A stretch of DNA of 47,994 nt from a virus, in the IMG/VR virus record IMGVR_UViG_3300020193_000037, positions 1 through 47,994 of that record. One strand, written 5' to 3'. The position numbers and the translations under genes were made by a program. Every line of letters begins with the position of its first letter. Positions within the stretch are counted from its first letter, which is position 1. Positions 24,606-32,177 of this stretch are shown here, one piece after another. The notes beneath the pieces are model-generated. The model made no database searches. It saw only the letters and a program-made list of their open reading frames with translations, and had not been told where the DNA came from.

Positions 24606-24953
24606 CTACACCTTAGCGGCACTAATGGTATTAGACAACCTCTCAACATAACTTTTCAGGAAACCATCAGTTTGCGCCCATACGCCGAGTTGCGCCACCG
24701 CACGGCCCCGGTCATCATCGGTTAAGTCTGTACTAAGAGTGGCTAAGTCGGCGTTAATGGCGTCAAGTGTCCCTTGGGCTTCTACGGTGTTTTCCACAGA
24801 CAAGGCTTCCTCAGCCACCCACCTGAGAATAAGACTCAGTAGGTAGGCATCATAAGTCTGAACCTCAAAGAACCCGTCTTTGTCAGGTTTAACGGCAAGC
24901 ATCGTTTCCATAAAGTCAATAAGACCCATTACTTCTTCCCCTTCTTCACCCAT
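24606..24953 (-). CDS. Hypothetical helical protein, 115 aa
   Basis: The stop codon lies inside the next promoter, so its last codons (LSNTISAAKV) encode the -35 and spacer. Two possible ATGs (24953 and 24929) lie in the two halves of a 24-nt tandem duplication (24924-24971) that repeats the upstream gene's end. All-helical sequence with an acidic middle. No family recognised. Confidence 0.65.
   Translation of the reverse strand: MGEEGEEVMGLIDFMETMLAVKPDKDGFFEVQTYDAYLLSLILRWVAEEALSVENTVEAQGTLDAINADLATLSTDLTDDDRGRAVAQLGVWAQTDGFLKSYVERLSNTISAAKV
24610..24638 (-). promoter_or_regulatory. Leaderless promoter for the 24602 gene (inside coding sequence)
   Basis: -35 TTGTCT, spacer AATACCATTAGTGCCGC, -10 TAAGGT, then 7 nt to the ATG. 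It is embedded in the 3' end of the upstream gene. Confidence 0.85.
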
Positions 24954-24971
24954 TACTTCTTCCCCTTCTTC
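24924..24971 (-). repeat. 24-bp tandem duplication at a stop/start junction
   Basis: The unit containing CCCATTACTTCTTCCCC is repeated with period 24, duplicating an AAG-rich end, TAA and ATG. It offers two equivalent start codons to the 24606-24953 gene. Confidence 0.75.
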
Positions 24972-25189
24972 TTAGTCCTCTTCGCCCGAGCGGTCTCCTC
25001 GGCGCAAAGCCTCTCGTAGACGCGGATAAGCGTCGTGAGTCGCACGCCCACGCCCTCAGGAACTTCGTCGTTTTCAAGTGCCTCACGCTCTTCGTCGCTG
25101 AAATCTTCGTCGCTGAAGACGAATGTCCCGTCGGCAGCGTCAATGAGTGTCCCTGTCCCTGCGTGGTACACATAGTAGGTGGCGGTCAT
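24953..25189 (-). CDS. Hypothetical protein with basic tail, 78 aa
   Basis: Starts in an ATGA overlap. 'YYVYHAGTGTLIDAADGTFV' followed by an acidic stretch and a Lys-rich tail (RAKRTKKKGKK). The N-terminus resembles small phage proteins beginning with YxVxxxxTG; no named family. Confidence 0.6.
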   Translation of the reverse strand: MTATYYVYHAGTGTLIDAADGTFVFSDEDFSDEEREALENDEVPEGVGVRLTTLIRVYERLCAEETARAKRTKKKGKK

Positions 25190-25548
25190 ACCGCCACACC
25201 TACCGTCACCCTTGTATGGGGCTTCAAGGTCACGACCTTTGCTACCGCATCGGGCGTAATGTTGCCGTCAGCAACTTCTTTGTCAAAGGCTTTTGTGTCC
25301 ACCTTCAACGCCGTCACGATGTCAAAGGCATTTGGCGCAACTAGGCGCAAAGTGTCAATGTCAAAGATGCGGTTATTGACGACCTCAATAGAGACCATAG
25401 AGCCGTCGCTAGTTGAGTGTCGGGTGACTCCGTTTAAGGCGAAGTCTGCTTCAAGCGTCTGACGAGCCTTAGCAAGTGCCGTTTCGGCAACCTTCAAGGC
25501 TTCATAAGCCGACTTGTAAGCGTCTGCTGTATCCATAAGTGTTGTCAT
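25186..25548 (-). CDS. Hypothetical protein, 120 aa
   Basis: Start at the ATG at 25548 (MTTLMDTADAYKS), 7 nt after the -10. N-terminal helical half (SAYEALKVAETALAKARQTL) and a beta-rich second half ending TLKPHTRVTVGVAV. First gene of a three-gene operon ending in the 24610 promoter. No family recognised. Confidence 0.65.
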   Translation of the reverse strand: MTTLMDTADAYKSAYEALKVAETALAKARQTLEADFALNGVTRHSTSDGSMVSIEVVNNRIFDIDTLRLVAPNAFDIVTALKVDTKAFDKEVADGNITPDAVAKVVTLKPHTRVTVGVAV

Positions 25549-25555
25549 ACCCGTC

Positions 25556-25584
25556 ACCTTATCGGCACTAATGGTATAAGACAA
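25556..25584 (-). promoter_or_regulatory. Leaderless promoter for the 25548 operon
   Basis: -35 TTGTCT, spacer TATACCATTAGTGCCGA, -10 TAAGGT, then 7 nt to the ATG. Confidence 0.85.
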
Positions 25585-25724
25585 CCTCACCCAGACCGTT
25601 TATTCAACCACACAAGTTATCCACAGGCAGGCAGGTCGCAGTCCCGAGTTGATTTTTTCTTTGCCCCACTACGCCCCAGCCGGGGCCAATGCCTGTGGCT
25701 ATACCTTACGGTGGTGGAAAGCGA
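25585..25724. other. Intercistronic element B
   Basis: AGTCCCGA near 25641 and CCGGGGCC near 25681, then CGGTGGTGGAAA at 25709-25720 preceded by TGGCTATACCTTA. A TTATCCACA sequence (25617-25625), identical to the DnaA-box consensus, lies in the same stretch. No gene seen. Confidence 0.6.
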
Positions 25725-25889
25725 CTATTTCTTGGCTTCAATAGTCCTGAGTTTGGCAAGCAAAGCGTCTAGTTGGCTTTCGCTGACTACAGACGAGATA
25801 GCCCCGACCAAAAACTCAACGGCATTTTCGCCATAAACAATTTTCGCTAAAGAAGCCAATTCATTCTCTTTTTCGATTTTGGTAATCAT
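25725..25889 (-). CDS. Hypothetical protein, 54 aa (paralogue of 28568-28756)
   Basis: Starts in an ATGA overlap with the 26398 gene. The core EKENELASLAKIVYGENAVE, then FLVGAISSVVSESQLDALLA, matches the 28568 gene closely (EKENELALMTRAVWGDNAVE; FLVGALASMVTESRLDALIA), so these two are duplicates within the genome. Helical; function unknown. Confidence 0.65.
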   Translation of the reverse strand: MITKIEKENELASLAKIVYGENAVEFLVGAISSVVSESQLDALLAKLRTIEAKK

Positions 25890-26398
25890 AGGCAAACCAT
25901 ATCGAACGGCGACTCTGCGACCTCGCCGAATACTCTTTCATAAAGGTTTCGACCTGCGAGCCAGTTGCCGTAGTCGCCCCACCGTTCAGACTTACTCCAG
26001 TTTCCATCAGACGATACCTTGACGCACTCGCCGTAGATTTTCTTGGCTCGTATGAGTATCGCCGTAATCACGGCGTCATAGGGCTTATAGGCGGTCTTAC
26101 AGAAGTCAAAGGTTTGGGGTTCGTCTTTGCGCCACTCATCTATTGTCGGCACGCCTTCCCAAAGGAAGGTTTCGTGTGCCAAGTCTCTACCGTCAGGCGT
26201 GTGGGCATTTGTATCGCCGTTAATGGCAAAAAATGCCTCGTTAAAGTTTGGCTCGCCTTCGCCAAAGCCATCTCGAATACGGATACCGTCTAATTCCGCT
26301 TGTGCGATTATTTTCTTTGCGTCTAACGCAAGTCGCCCAAACATCTCAGCCGTGCCGTAGTTGTTTCGTGGTCTTTTCCAATAATGTGTGTATCCCAT
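25886..26398 (-). CDS. Conserved MGYTHYW-type phage protein, 170 aa
   Basis: Begins MGYTHYWKRP, the opening of a family of conserved phage and bacterial proteins of unknown function; FFAINGDTNAHTPDGRDLAH, ETFLW, and FDFCKTAYKPYD continue the family pattern. Leaderless start with a 6-nt gap. First of two coupled genes. Confidence 0.75.
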   Translation of the reverse strand: MGYTHYWKRPRNNYGTAEMFGRLALDAKKIIAQAELDGIRIRDGFGEGEPNFNEAFFAINGDTNAHTPDGRDLAHETFLWEGVPTIDEWRKDEPQTFDFCKTAYKPYDAVITAILIRAKKIYGECVKVSSDGNWSKSERWGDYGNWLAGRNLYERVFGEVAESPFDMVCL

Positions 26399-26404
26399 AT
26401 ATTT

Positions 26405-26433
26405 AGTGTAGTGGTACTAATGGTATAAGACAA
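26405..26433 (-). promoter_or_regulatory. Leaderless promoter for the 26398 gene
   Basis: -35 TTGTCT, spacer TATACCATTAGTACCAC, -10 TACACT, then 6 nt to the ATG. An AGTCCCGG box lies just upstream (about 26449). Confidence 0.85.
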
Positions 26434-26472
26434 CTACGCTTACCGAAAGTCCCGGGGTGGCGCAACTGCGAT

Positions 26473-26991
26473 TTACCAAATTTGGAAGCCACCGCAGTCC
26501 TCAAGGAAGTCGGCGAACTCTTTTACATTTTCCTCGCTGAACGGATAAGACATAGCCCAGTTTTCGGTAGTGCCTACGCCGTCGCACCCATTACACCATC
26601 CATAAGTGCGCCCAGTCAATATCTGGATTTCGGGTTTGAGTTCCTGTTCGGGCATACCCATTTCCTCGCCAACTTTGTCTTTACGAATACCCGTGCCATC
26701 ACATAGTCGGCACTGTTCTCTCGGCAATTCTCCCATTTGGCGGTGATATTCTCTTTCATAGTCAGCAACTATGCCTTTTCGCAAGTCCTCTTTTAACGCC
26801 CTAGCAAGTCGTTTGCTGTCTCTGGCATTAAGCCCATCACCGTCGTTGGTATGCCAACACTCACACTTGCCTGCTATCTCAAAGTGATTATTAAGACAAT
26901 ACTCGGCTAGTGGTCGCCACCACCAAACATTATTCCTGAAGTAAGAGCCTGTGTCGCTTGTGGGGTTTTTCCCCGATACATCCATTCCCAT
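26473..26991 (-). CDS. Conserved MGMDVSGKNP-type protein with zinc ribbon, 172 aa
   Basis: Begins MGMDVSGKNP, the start of a known phage hypothetical family. The central part has two DnaJ-like knuckles, CRLCDGTG and CNGCDGVG, plus CECWH, so it should bind zinc. The C-terminus (VKEFADFLEDCGGFQIW) is typical of the family. Function unknown. The gap from the -10 to the ATG is 9 nt, the longest of the set. Confidence 0.75.
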   Translation of the reverse strand: MGMDVSGKNPTSDTGSYFRNNVWWWRPLAEYCLNNHFEIAGKCECWHTNDGDGLNARDSKRLARALKEDLRKGIVADYEREYHRQMGELPREQCRLCDGTGIRKDKVGEEMGMPEQELKPEIQILTGRTYGWCNGCDGVGTTENWAMSYPFSEENVKEFADFLEDCGGFQIW

Positions 26992-27000
26992 AATACTTAC

Positions 27001-27029
27001 ACCTTAGCGGTACTAATGGTACAAGACAA
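27001..27029 (-). promoter_or_regulatory. Leaderless promoter for the 26991 gene
   Basis: -35 TTGTCT, spacer TGTACCATTAGTACCGC, -10 TAAGGT, then 9 nt to the ATG. Confidence 0.8.
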
Positions 27030-27030
27030 C

Positions 27031-27267
27031 TTATTCATTAGATTTGCCCTGACGATTCACCGTCGCCCCTTCGTCGCATAGATACTCCGAGATTATGTCG
27101 TGCGAGTTAAATAAGGATGGAATCTCCGAATCCAACCTTGTCGCCACCTTCTCAAAAACTTGGTCGTCGGCCCCGAAGTGTGAAGCCAAGTAATACTGAT
27201 ATATCACAGACTGATTGGGGTTCTTAATCTCTTTCAGGCGTTCGATTAGTTCGGCAACAGTCGTCAT
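27031..27267 (-). CDS. Hypothetical protein, 78 aa
   Basis: Starts in an ATGA overlap. Opens MTTVAELIERLKEIKNPNQS, a form common in small phage proteins, followed by a helical acidic body. Last gene of a three-gene operon. Confidence 0.65.
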   Translation of the reverse strand: MTTVAELIERLKEIKNPNQSVIYQYYLASHFGADDQVFEKVATRLDSEIPSLFNSHDIISEYLCDEGATVNRQGKSNE

Positions 27268-27551
27268 TCGTAATCCTCGTCATAGCACCAAGTTTGTAGG
27301 TGGTGCGCTCCCACGATTGCGTGGGCTGGTGCTGTCTGGCGACCCCGCCATGATACGCCCTCTGGTAGTGCGATTTCACGCTCGCTGTCGCCCTCTCGCA
27401 CCGCCTCAATCGCCTGAATACACGGCTCAATCATGCTGGTCGGTACAGGTGGATAGTGATTGCCCGTCAAGTGCCATGACAGTTGCTGGCGTAGGCTAAT
27501 GCCCATGTCGTCGGCAACTTCTTTCATACTCTCTGCGCCAAATCTGCCCAT
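27264..27551 (-). CDS. Hypothetical protein with HTH-like N-terminus, 95 aa
   Basis: Starts in a TAATG overlap. Residues about 8-35 (SMKEVADDMGISLRQQLSWH) could form a helix-turn-helix, which would make it DNA-binding; the rest has no known motif. The HTH call is weak. Confidence 0.55.
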   Translation of the reverse strand: MGRFGAESMKEVADDMGISLRQQLSWHLTGNHYPPVPTSMIEPCIQAIEAVREGDSEREIALPEGVSWRGRQTAPAHAIVGAHHLQTWCYDEDYE

Positions 27552-27784
27552 TATCTAACCTTTATGAAGTTAAAGTTGGGCTTTACGATTGAGTTTACGG
27601 CTCGACCGTAGCCCTCACTCTTGCCTTGTTTGCGGATAAGTTGCCATATCGCAGGGTTTACGCTTGCGTAAAGATAGCGACCCCCGTTGAGATACTGAAC
27701 CGTAAGTGTTCGCTCACGCCTCTCGTATCGCAGTTCAGCAATCGCCCTGCTGTGTTTCGGTCTAATTGTCTTTCGTGTGAACAT
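27551..27784 (-). CDS. KTSC-domain protein
   Basis: 77 residues from the ATG at 27784; leaderless, 7-nt gap. The body matches the KTSC domain pattern: IAELRYERRERTLTVQYLNG, GRYLYASVNPAIW, then a helix and GRAVNSIVKPNF. KTSC proteins are small, found in phages and bacteria, and have been linked to RNA or lysyl-tRNA-synthetase partners; the role here is unknown. Confidence 0.65.
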   Translation of the reverse strand: MFTRKTIRPKHSRAIAELRYERRERTLTVQYLNGGRYLYASVNPAIWQLIRKQGKSEGYGRAVNSIVKPNFNFIKVR

Positions 27785-27791
27785 ACCCCCT

Positions 27792-27820
27792 ACCTTAGCG
27801 GTACTAATGGTACAAGACAA
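27792..27820 (-). promoter_or_regulatory. Leaderless promoter for the KTSC operon
   Basis: -35 TTGTCT, spacer TGTACCATTAGTACCGC, -10 TAAGGT, then 7 nt to the ATG. Confidence 0.85.
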
Positions 27821-27957
27821 CCTCAACCTCGCCCCTGCCAAAAGAAGCCCCGACATAGATGGGTACGAAAAATGGCATAACGCAAAACTCCGGGACCCCT
27901 ACCCGACCGTATGCCTATGTCTTACGGTGGTGGAAACCCCCAAAAACTAGTCGGGAT
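27821..27957. other. Intercistronic element C
   Basis: AGCCCCGA near 27849 and CCGGGACC near 27890, then CGGTGGTGGAAA at 27925-27936 preceded by GCCTATGTCTTA. No gene seen. Confidence 0.6.
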
Positions 27958-28524
27958 TTATGCCGTTACAAAGGTGGTAAGGGGTGGGCAAGAAAACAAG
28001 TCGTGGATAGCGTCTGCCAAAGAACCCCTGGCTTTATCTTCGTCAAGCATTATTTCATTGGGCTTATCCGCGAATCGCAACACACTAGCCACGCCCTTGT
28101 GACGACTAGCCGTAATGACTAGGCGCACTCGCCTGCGGTTTGGGTGTTCAGACGGTGGAATAAACTCATCAGAGTCGTCATCTCCTGGCTCTACGGGTGA
28201 CGCCCAACCACAAGTAAGCACGGCGATATAGGTGCTAGTCCGAGCAATATCAGCCGTGTAACTATCGCCGAGCAGGTCATAGATATCGTCTCCTTGGTGG
28301 CGTTTCACTACTTGTAGTCCCCCACCCTTGGTTTCTTTAACGGAATAAATAACCGCCTGTGGCACACTAAACCGCCCACCAAGCATTTCGTCAATTTTTT
28401 GTTCTGTTGCTTTTGCTACTTTGCCGATTTTGCGGTGGCTATTTGGATTCGGGTCCACCTCAAGCGACCTAGCCAATTTCTTTGTTGCTGGTTTCTTTGT
28501 TGCTGGTTTCTTTTTCTTTTTCAT
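27958..28524 (-). CDS. Hypothetical protein with Lys-rich N-terminus, 188 aa
   Basis: Leaderless start, 6-nt gap. The basic N-terminus repeats PATKK twice, like DNA- or RNA-binding tails. The body contains AVIYSVKETKGGGLQVVKRH and STYIAVLTCGWASPVEPGDD with no family I know. Single-gene transcript. Confidence 0.65.
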   Translation of the reverse strand: MKKKKKPATKKPATKKLARSLEVDPNPNSHRKIGKVAKATEQKIDEMLGGRFSVPQAVIYSVKETKGGGLQVVKRHQGDDIYDLLGDSYTADIARTSTYIAVLTCGWASPVEPGDDDSDEFIPPSEHPNRRRVRLVITASRHKGVASVLRFADKPNEIMLDEDKARGSLADAIHDLFSCPPLTTFVTA

Positions 28525-28530
28525 ACATCT

Positions 28531-28559
28531 AGTGTATCGGCACTAATGGTATAAGACAA
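28531..28559 (-). promoter_or_regulatory. Leaderless promoter for the 28524 gene
   Basis: -35 TTGTCT, spacer TATACCATTAGTGCCGA, -10 TACACT, then 6 nt to the ATG. Confidence 0.85.
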
Positions 28560-28567
28560 CTTTTGGC

Positions 28568-28755
28568 TTACCATTCTTGGATAATCGGCTCAAAAATTGC
28601 CTTTGTCCTTAGTTTGGCTATCAAAGCATCTAGTCGGCTTTCGGTTACCATTGACGCAAGAGCCCCGACCAGAAACTCCACAGCATTATCGCCCCAGACT
28701 GCTCTCGTCATGAGTGCGAGTTCATTTTCTTTCTCACTCAAAGGATTGTTTGTCA

Positions 28756-28756
<1 letters not shown>
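28568..28756 (-). CDS. Hypothetical protein, 62 aa (paralogue of 25725-25889)
   Basis: Starts in a TAATG overlap. The core matches the 25725 gene (see there), with an extra C-terminal segment AIFEPIIQEW. Both copies are the last gene of a two-gene operon. Confidence 0.65.
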
Positions 28757-29028
<272 letters not shown>

Positions 29029-29035
29029 ACCTGCT

Positions 29036-29064
29036 ACCTTAGTGGCACTAATGGCATAAGACAA
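29036..29064 (-). promoter_or_regulatory. Leaderless promoter for the 29028 operon
   Basis: -35 TTGTCT, spacer TATGCCATTAGTGCCAC, -10 TAAGGT, then 7 nt to the ATG. Confidence 0.85.
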
Positions 29065-29218
29065 CCTGCGAAAAAGAAATGACAATCAGCCCCGAGTCGG
29101 CCATCCTTGTCCCCACCTTTCAGCCGGGACTACGAAAGCATGTGGCTATGTCTTACGGTGGTGGAAACACCCTAGGGGTGGGGTTTCCCCCACCCCCGTT
29201 GGGGGTTAGTCTCTGTTT
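29065..29218. other. Intercistronic element D
   Basis: AGCCCCGA near 29089 and CCGGGACT near 29125, then CGGTGGTGGAAA at 29156-29167 preceded by TGGCTATGTCTTA, followed by a strong hairpin. No gene seen. Confidence 0.6.
29175..29196 (-). terminator. GC hairpin after the 29647 operon
   Basis: GGGGTGGGG and CCCCACCCC form a perfect 9-bp stem with a 4-nt loop, 22 bp after the stop at 29219. It is a likely transcription stop for the - strand, though no T-run follows. Confidence 0.6.
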
Positions 29219-29647
29219 TTACAGATACTCGGCAACGCTTCGGTATGTACTCGCTGAGACATACTCTTGGTCGGTCATTTTCAGGATACGAATAGCCTGT
29301 TCTATGTCCTCTTTTTCGCGTTTGTACTGATGTTCGTGGTACTCGCAGAAGTCCTTAGGCTTCTTTGGTACTGCGGTTTTCGGCAAGACAATTTCACAAC
29401 TAAAGGTGATGTTTTTTTCTTTTTCATCATTTTGACGATAACTATATCTTTCGCTAGCGTCTGTGATTTTTGCCTTGCTTGTTCGCAAGAGTTTCAATAA
29501 GGCGAGATGGTATGCTTCCTCTGCCTTTTTGTGTTCCGCCCTGCGCTTGTTTTCCGTATCCCAACGCTTTTGGCGGGTGGATAGGGCTTCCTCTAACGCC
29601 TTTACAAGCGTTATGGTTTTTACTTTGACTGATAAGTTGTTAGACAT
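29219..29647 (-). CDS. Hypothetical charged protein, 142 aa
   Basis: Helical and charged N-terminal half (VKALEEALSTRQKRWDTENK, KRRAEHKKAEEAYHLALLK), then FSCEIVLPKTAVPKKPKDF, and another helix. The ATG overlaps the stop of a 12-codon leader ORF (ATGTCTAA), which itself starts leaderless. No family recognised. Confidence 0.65.
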   Translation of the reverse strand: MSNNLSVKVKTITLVKALEEALSTRQKRWDTENKRRAEHKKAEEAYHLALLKLLRTSKAKITDASERYSYRQNDEKEKNITFSCEIVLPKTAVPKKPKDFCEYHEHQYKREKEDIEQAIRILKMTDQEYVSASTYRSVAEYL

Positions 29648-29678
29648 TATCAGTCTTTCTTGGTTGGTTGTTTTTCAT
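29640..29678 (-). CDS. Leaderless 12-aa leader peptide
   Basis: ATG 6 nt after the -10; reads MKNNQPRKTDNV and stop, with the stop overlapping the next ATG. Its position suggests that it delivers ribosomes to the 29647 gene by coupling. The leader contains the AACCAACC sequence also present in the two other leaders. Confidence 0.5.
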   Translation of the reverse strand: MKNNQPRKTDNV

Positions 29679-29684
29679 ACTCTC

Positions 29685-29713
29685 ACCTTAGCGGTACTAA
29701 TGGTATAAGACAA
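29685..29713 (-). promoter_or_regulatory. Leaderless promoter for the leader peptide/29647 gene
   Basis: -35 TTGTCT, spacer TATACCATTAGTACCGC, -10 TAAGGT, then 6 nt to the leader-peptide ATG. Confidence 0.85.
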
Positions 29714-29770
29714 CCTTACAACACCACAATATGCCCACTCAGCCGAGAGTCCCGGTTCACCGGCGGACAA

Positions 29771-29929
29771 TTATTCGGAGCCGTCAAGGGGTCGGTATTC
29801 GTCATCAACGATTGTCTTTGTGTTTTCCCATTCCTCACGAAACTTCTCGCGACGCTCTTGACGGGCCCGTTTGCGTCGCTCGCTTCGTTTGCCCAATTTA
29901 TAAATAAACAATGTTCCCAAAACACCCAT
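29771..29929 (-). CDS. Small basic protein with hydrophobic start, 52 aa
   Basis: Starts in a TGATG overlap with the upstream stop. MGVLGTLFIYKLGKR could be a short membrane anchor; then a very basic coiled coil (SERRKRARQERREKFREEWE) and a short acidic end. A longer frame in another phase (29716-29925) covers the same DNA but lacks a coupled start. Confidence 0.55.
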   Translation of the reverse strand: MGVLGTLFIYKLGKRSERRKRARQERREKFREEWENTKTIVDDEYRPLDGSE

Positions 29930-30132
29930 CAGTAGACGTCTCCTATTTTGCCAACTCGACGTATTTGAACCTCTTGGAAATAATCACGCCAATCTCTTGC
30001 GCGCGCTTCTGCCTGCTCGAGTGCAAATACGCCATCATAAACAACCCATTCGCTATGGTTGAGATAGCCATCAGTGAACGCTTCGTGATTCGGTTCAATA
30101 GGCTCGTGAGCCAAAACAATAATACTTGTCAT
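29929..30132 (-). CDS. Hypothetical protein, 67 aa
   Basis: Leaderless start, 6-nt gap. Reads MTSIIVLAHEPIEPNHEAFT, then GVFALEQAEARARDWRDYFQ, a pattern common in small phage proteins: a short strand followed by an A-E-A-R helix. No named family. Confidence 0.65.
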   Translation of the reverse strand: MTSIIVLAHEPIEPNHEAFTDGYLNHSEWVVYDGVFALEQAEARARDWRDYFQEVQIRRVGKIGDVY

Positions 30133-30138
30133 ACGCTC

Positions 30139-30167
30139 ACTGTAGTGGTACTAATGGTATAAGACAA
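30139..30167 (-). promoter_or_regulatory. Leaderless promoter for the 30132 operon
   Basis: -35 TTGTCT, spacer TATACCATTAGTACCAC, -10 TACAGT, then 6 nt to the ATG. Confidence 0.85.
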
Positions 30168-30337
30168 CATGGTGACCATAAGCCCTGTACAAAGCCCCGA
30201 AAACCCAAAAGTTGAAACTTTTCTTTTAAAAGCAGCCAAAAGTACCAATGCATATCACAACCTGTAAAAAAGTTATTCTTGTCACCTCCGGGACCCCAGC
30301 CACATATGGCTATATCTTACGGTGGTGGATAGCAAGT
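30168..30337. other. Intercistronic element E
   Basis: AGCCCCGA near 30190 and CCGGGACC near 30289, an A/T-rich inverted stretch (AAAAGTTGAAACTTTTC, 30209-30225), and CGGTGGTGGATA at 30320-30331 preceded by TATGGCTATATCTTA. No gene seen. Confidence 0.6.
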
Positions 30338-30679
30338 TCAGTCGTTGTCTTTGCTGACGATTATTTCGTAGTCAGTGTCGGCGGGCAGTTTGGTGATGAA
30401 ATACCCTATGCGATTCACGAAATGCATGCCGTTGATGACGTAGGTTCCGCCGTCGCCATCGACATAAGTCCACACGGTATCTGGTTTGGCTCTAGCCGTT
30501 TCCGCAACATGTTTTAGTTCGTCGCCAAACGTTTCAAACATAATGCCGTACTCTTCGTTGCCACCCGCTCCGTAATTGGCGAAAGACGAATTGAACGGGT
30601 CGATGTGGTTGGCTACGGGCTTGAACCGTTGGCACCAGTCATCAAACGACAATTCGGTATTAGGGCTAAATATTTCCAT
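30338..30679 (-). CDS. Hypothetical protein, 113 aa
   Basis: Start at the ATG at 30679 (MEIFSPNTELSFDDWCQRF), directly after the preceding stop (TAATTATG). Contains FETFGDELKHVAETARAKPD, then TVWTYVDGDGGTYVINGMHF and VNRIGYFIT, a form seen in phage hypothetical proteins. Function unknown. Last gene of the 31406 operon. Confidence 0.65.
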   Translation of the reverse strand: MEIFSPNTELSFDDWCQRFKPVANHIDPFNSSFANYGAGGNEEYGIMFETFGDELKHVAETARAKPDTVWTYVDGDGGTYVINGMHFVNRIGYFITKLPADTDYEIIVSKDND

Positions 30680-30681
30680 AA

Positions 30682-31167
30682 TTACCAACTTGAATGATAG
30701 GCAAAGTCCCAATTGTCATCTGCCTTCTCAAGTAAATGCCCGATTAGTTCGCTGGTTCTTTTCAGTCCCTTAAAGTACCACTCATCGTAATCGGTGGTGC
30801 CGAAAAAGAAGCCGTCGACGGTCGGAAGTATCTCGTCGGCTTTGGTCGGGTCTGCCAGCACCTCGTCGCAAGCCTCTTTCAACTTCGCCAATTGTTCCTT
30901 GCCGACCCAATGCTCACCGCAATCGTCGTTGCCGTCTTGGCAATTAATGACGAACCAATTGTGAATGGCGTTTTCCTTGCGCCAATAGCCCACCTTGAAC
31001 ATCACAAAGCCCGAATTGAAATCGTCGCCCTGTAACTCAGGACTGAGTATGTCTTTGATATCGGTAGCGACTGCTGCTTTGTTGTAAAGGTCAGACCACT
31101 TTTGTTCCCGACCAAAATCGCTGTTGCTCATGTAGCGACGTGCGTAAAGATATTGGTCGAGACCCAT
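30682..31167 (-). CDS. Conserved MGLDQYLYARRYM-type phage protein, 161 aa
   Basis: Start at the ATG at 31167, in a TGATG overlap; the longer frame is not supported. MGLDQYLYARRYM is the hallmark opening of a widespread phage family of unknown function; the later FKVGYWRKENAIHNWFV, GEHWVGKEQL and DEWYFKGLKRTSELI fit it. Confidence 0.78.
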   Translation of the reverse strand: MGLDQYLYARRYMSNSDFGREQKWSDLYNKAAVATDIKDILSPELQGDDFNSGFVMFKVGYWRKENAIHNWFVINCQDGNDDCGEHWVGKEQLAKLKEACDEVLADPTKADEILPTVDGFFFGTTDYDEWYFKGLKRTSELIGHLLEKADDNWDFAYHSSW

Positions 31168-31406
31168 CAGATGACCCCCACAGACCGCCAAAGAATTTTG
31201 GAATCTTTATCTATCCAATAATGAATGTCTTCGTCCCCAACCTCATCAGCCGCATAGGGTGTGTCCCACTCAAGAGCGTCAATAGACACAATTTGGCTGT
31301 CGTCAAAATTGCCATAGGCTTTTTCAAGAGCCTCTTTTTCGGTTTCAGCGTCCAACATCCATCGCACTTCAACATTGACGGTTTGTCGAATAATAAATTT
31401 TTTCAT
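31167..31406 (-). CDS. Hypothetical protein, 79 aa
   Basis: Leaderless start, 6-nt gap. MKKFIIRQTVNVEVRWMLDA, then ETEKEALEKAYGNFDD: a strand-helix pattern common in small phage proteins. First gene of a three-gene operon. Confidence 0.65.
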   Translation of the reverse strand: MKKFIIRQTVNVEVRWMLDAETEKEALEKAYGNFDDSQIVSIDALEWDTPYAADEVGDEDIHYWIDKDSKILWRSVGVI

Positions 31407-31412
31407 ATATAC

Positions 31413-31441
31413 AGGTTAGCGGTACTAATGGTATAAGACAA
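31413..31441 (-). promoter_or_regulatory. Leaderless promoter for the 31406 operon
   Basis: -35 TTGTCT, spacer TATACCATTAGTACCGC, -10 TAACCT, then 6 nt to the ATG. Confidence 0.85.
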
Positions 31442-31445
31442 CCTG

Positions 31446-31688
31446 TCAGCCGTTTTCGTAGGCTGACTCGGCTTCGCAAAACGAGTTGTAGTTTTCGTCG
31501 TCAGCGGGGTCAATGCCGAGAGCCCCGCACCAGTTGTAGTAACGGTTGATTTTGTCTTTAAAACAGGCGAATTCTCTTGCGCTTCGTGCGAACGAAATAA
31601 AGCCTCGATACGGCGACCTTTTTCGTAGTATGGCTGGTGGTATCGGGAATGTATGACGCTTGTTTTTCCGTTTTCGTGGTTTACTCAT
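31446..31688 (-). CDS. Hypothetical protein with basic N-terminus, 80 aa
   Basis: Starts in an ATGA overlap. Basic beginning (MSKPRKRKNKRHTFPIPPAI), then FACFKDKINRYYNWCGALGI and an acidic end. No family recognised. Confidence 0.6.
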   Translation of the reverse strand: MSKPRKRKNKRHTFPIPPAILRKRSPYRGFISFARSAREFACFKDKINRYYNWCGALGIDPADDENYNSFCEAESAYENG

Positions 31689-31897
31689 TCCAGTGGGTCT
31701 CCGTATTCGTCAGTGAATGTCATATCGTGCCGACTAGCAGGCGACGCCATATCTTCGTATGCCCATTCTTGGACCATATCCCAAACATCCTCGTCGTCTG
31801 GCTCTTCCCCGTCGTTCATTTTCGCCCACTCCGACTTGATTTCCTCAACATCATAAGTGAAAGTTCGCTGGACGACTATTTTTTTCTTATTGCTCAT
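31685..31897 (-). CDS. Hypothetical acidic protein, 70 aa
   Basis: Start at the ATG at 31897 (MSNKKKIVVQRTFTYDVEEI), overlapping the upstream stop. Contains EEPDDEDVWDMVQEWAYEDM, then a FTDEYGDPLE end. Pattern of a short beta strand, acidic helix and strand; function unknown. Confidence 0.6.
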   Translation of the reverse strand: MSNKKKIVVQRTFTYDVEEIKSEWAKMNDGEEPDDEDVWDMVQEWAYEDMASPASRHDMTFTDEYGDPLE

Positions 31898-32171
31898 TTT
31901 CGACCGCCTCACGACGCTTTTGGCAATTACGCATCTCTTCCACTAGGGAACGCCAGAAACACTCACGCCAAACATTCCACAAGTAATCGTCGTTCATCAT
32001 GGAATAGGCGAGTTGTTCGTACTCTTCGTCGCTCGCACGCCACCACCACAAGGCTTCCTCGTGGTCAGGGTTCTGTTCCAAGATTTCGGCAACTTCATTC
32101 TTCAGGTCGGACGGCATCATGCTGATAACGAACCGACTGTCGAATAGGCATTGGTAGGGTTTATCGCTCAT
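31887..32171 (-). CDS. Hypothetical Trp-rich protein, 94 aa
   Basis: Leaderless start, 6-nt gap. Helical with unusual Trp content (EEALWWWRASDEEYEQLAYS; YLWNVWRECFWRSL). First of three coupled genes. No family recognised. Confidence 0.65.
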   Translation of the reverse strand: MSDKPYQCLFDSRFVISMMPSDLKNEVAEILEQNPDHEEALWWWRASDEEYEQLAYSMMNDDYLWNVWRECFWRSLVEEMRNCQKRREAVENEQ

Positions 32172-32177
32172 ACCCCT

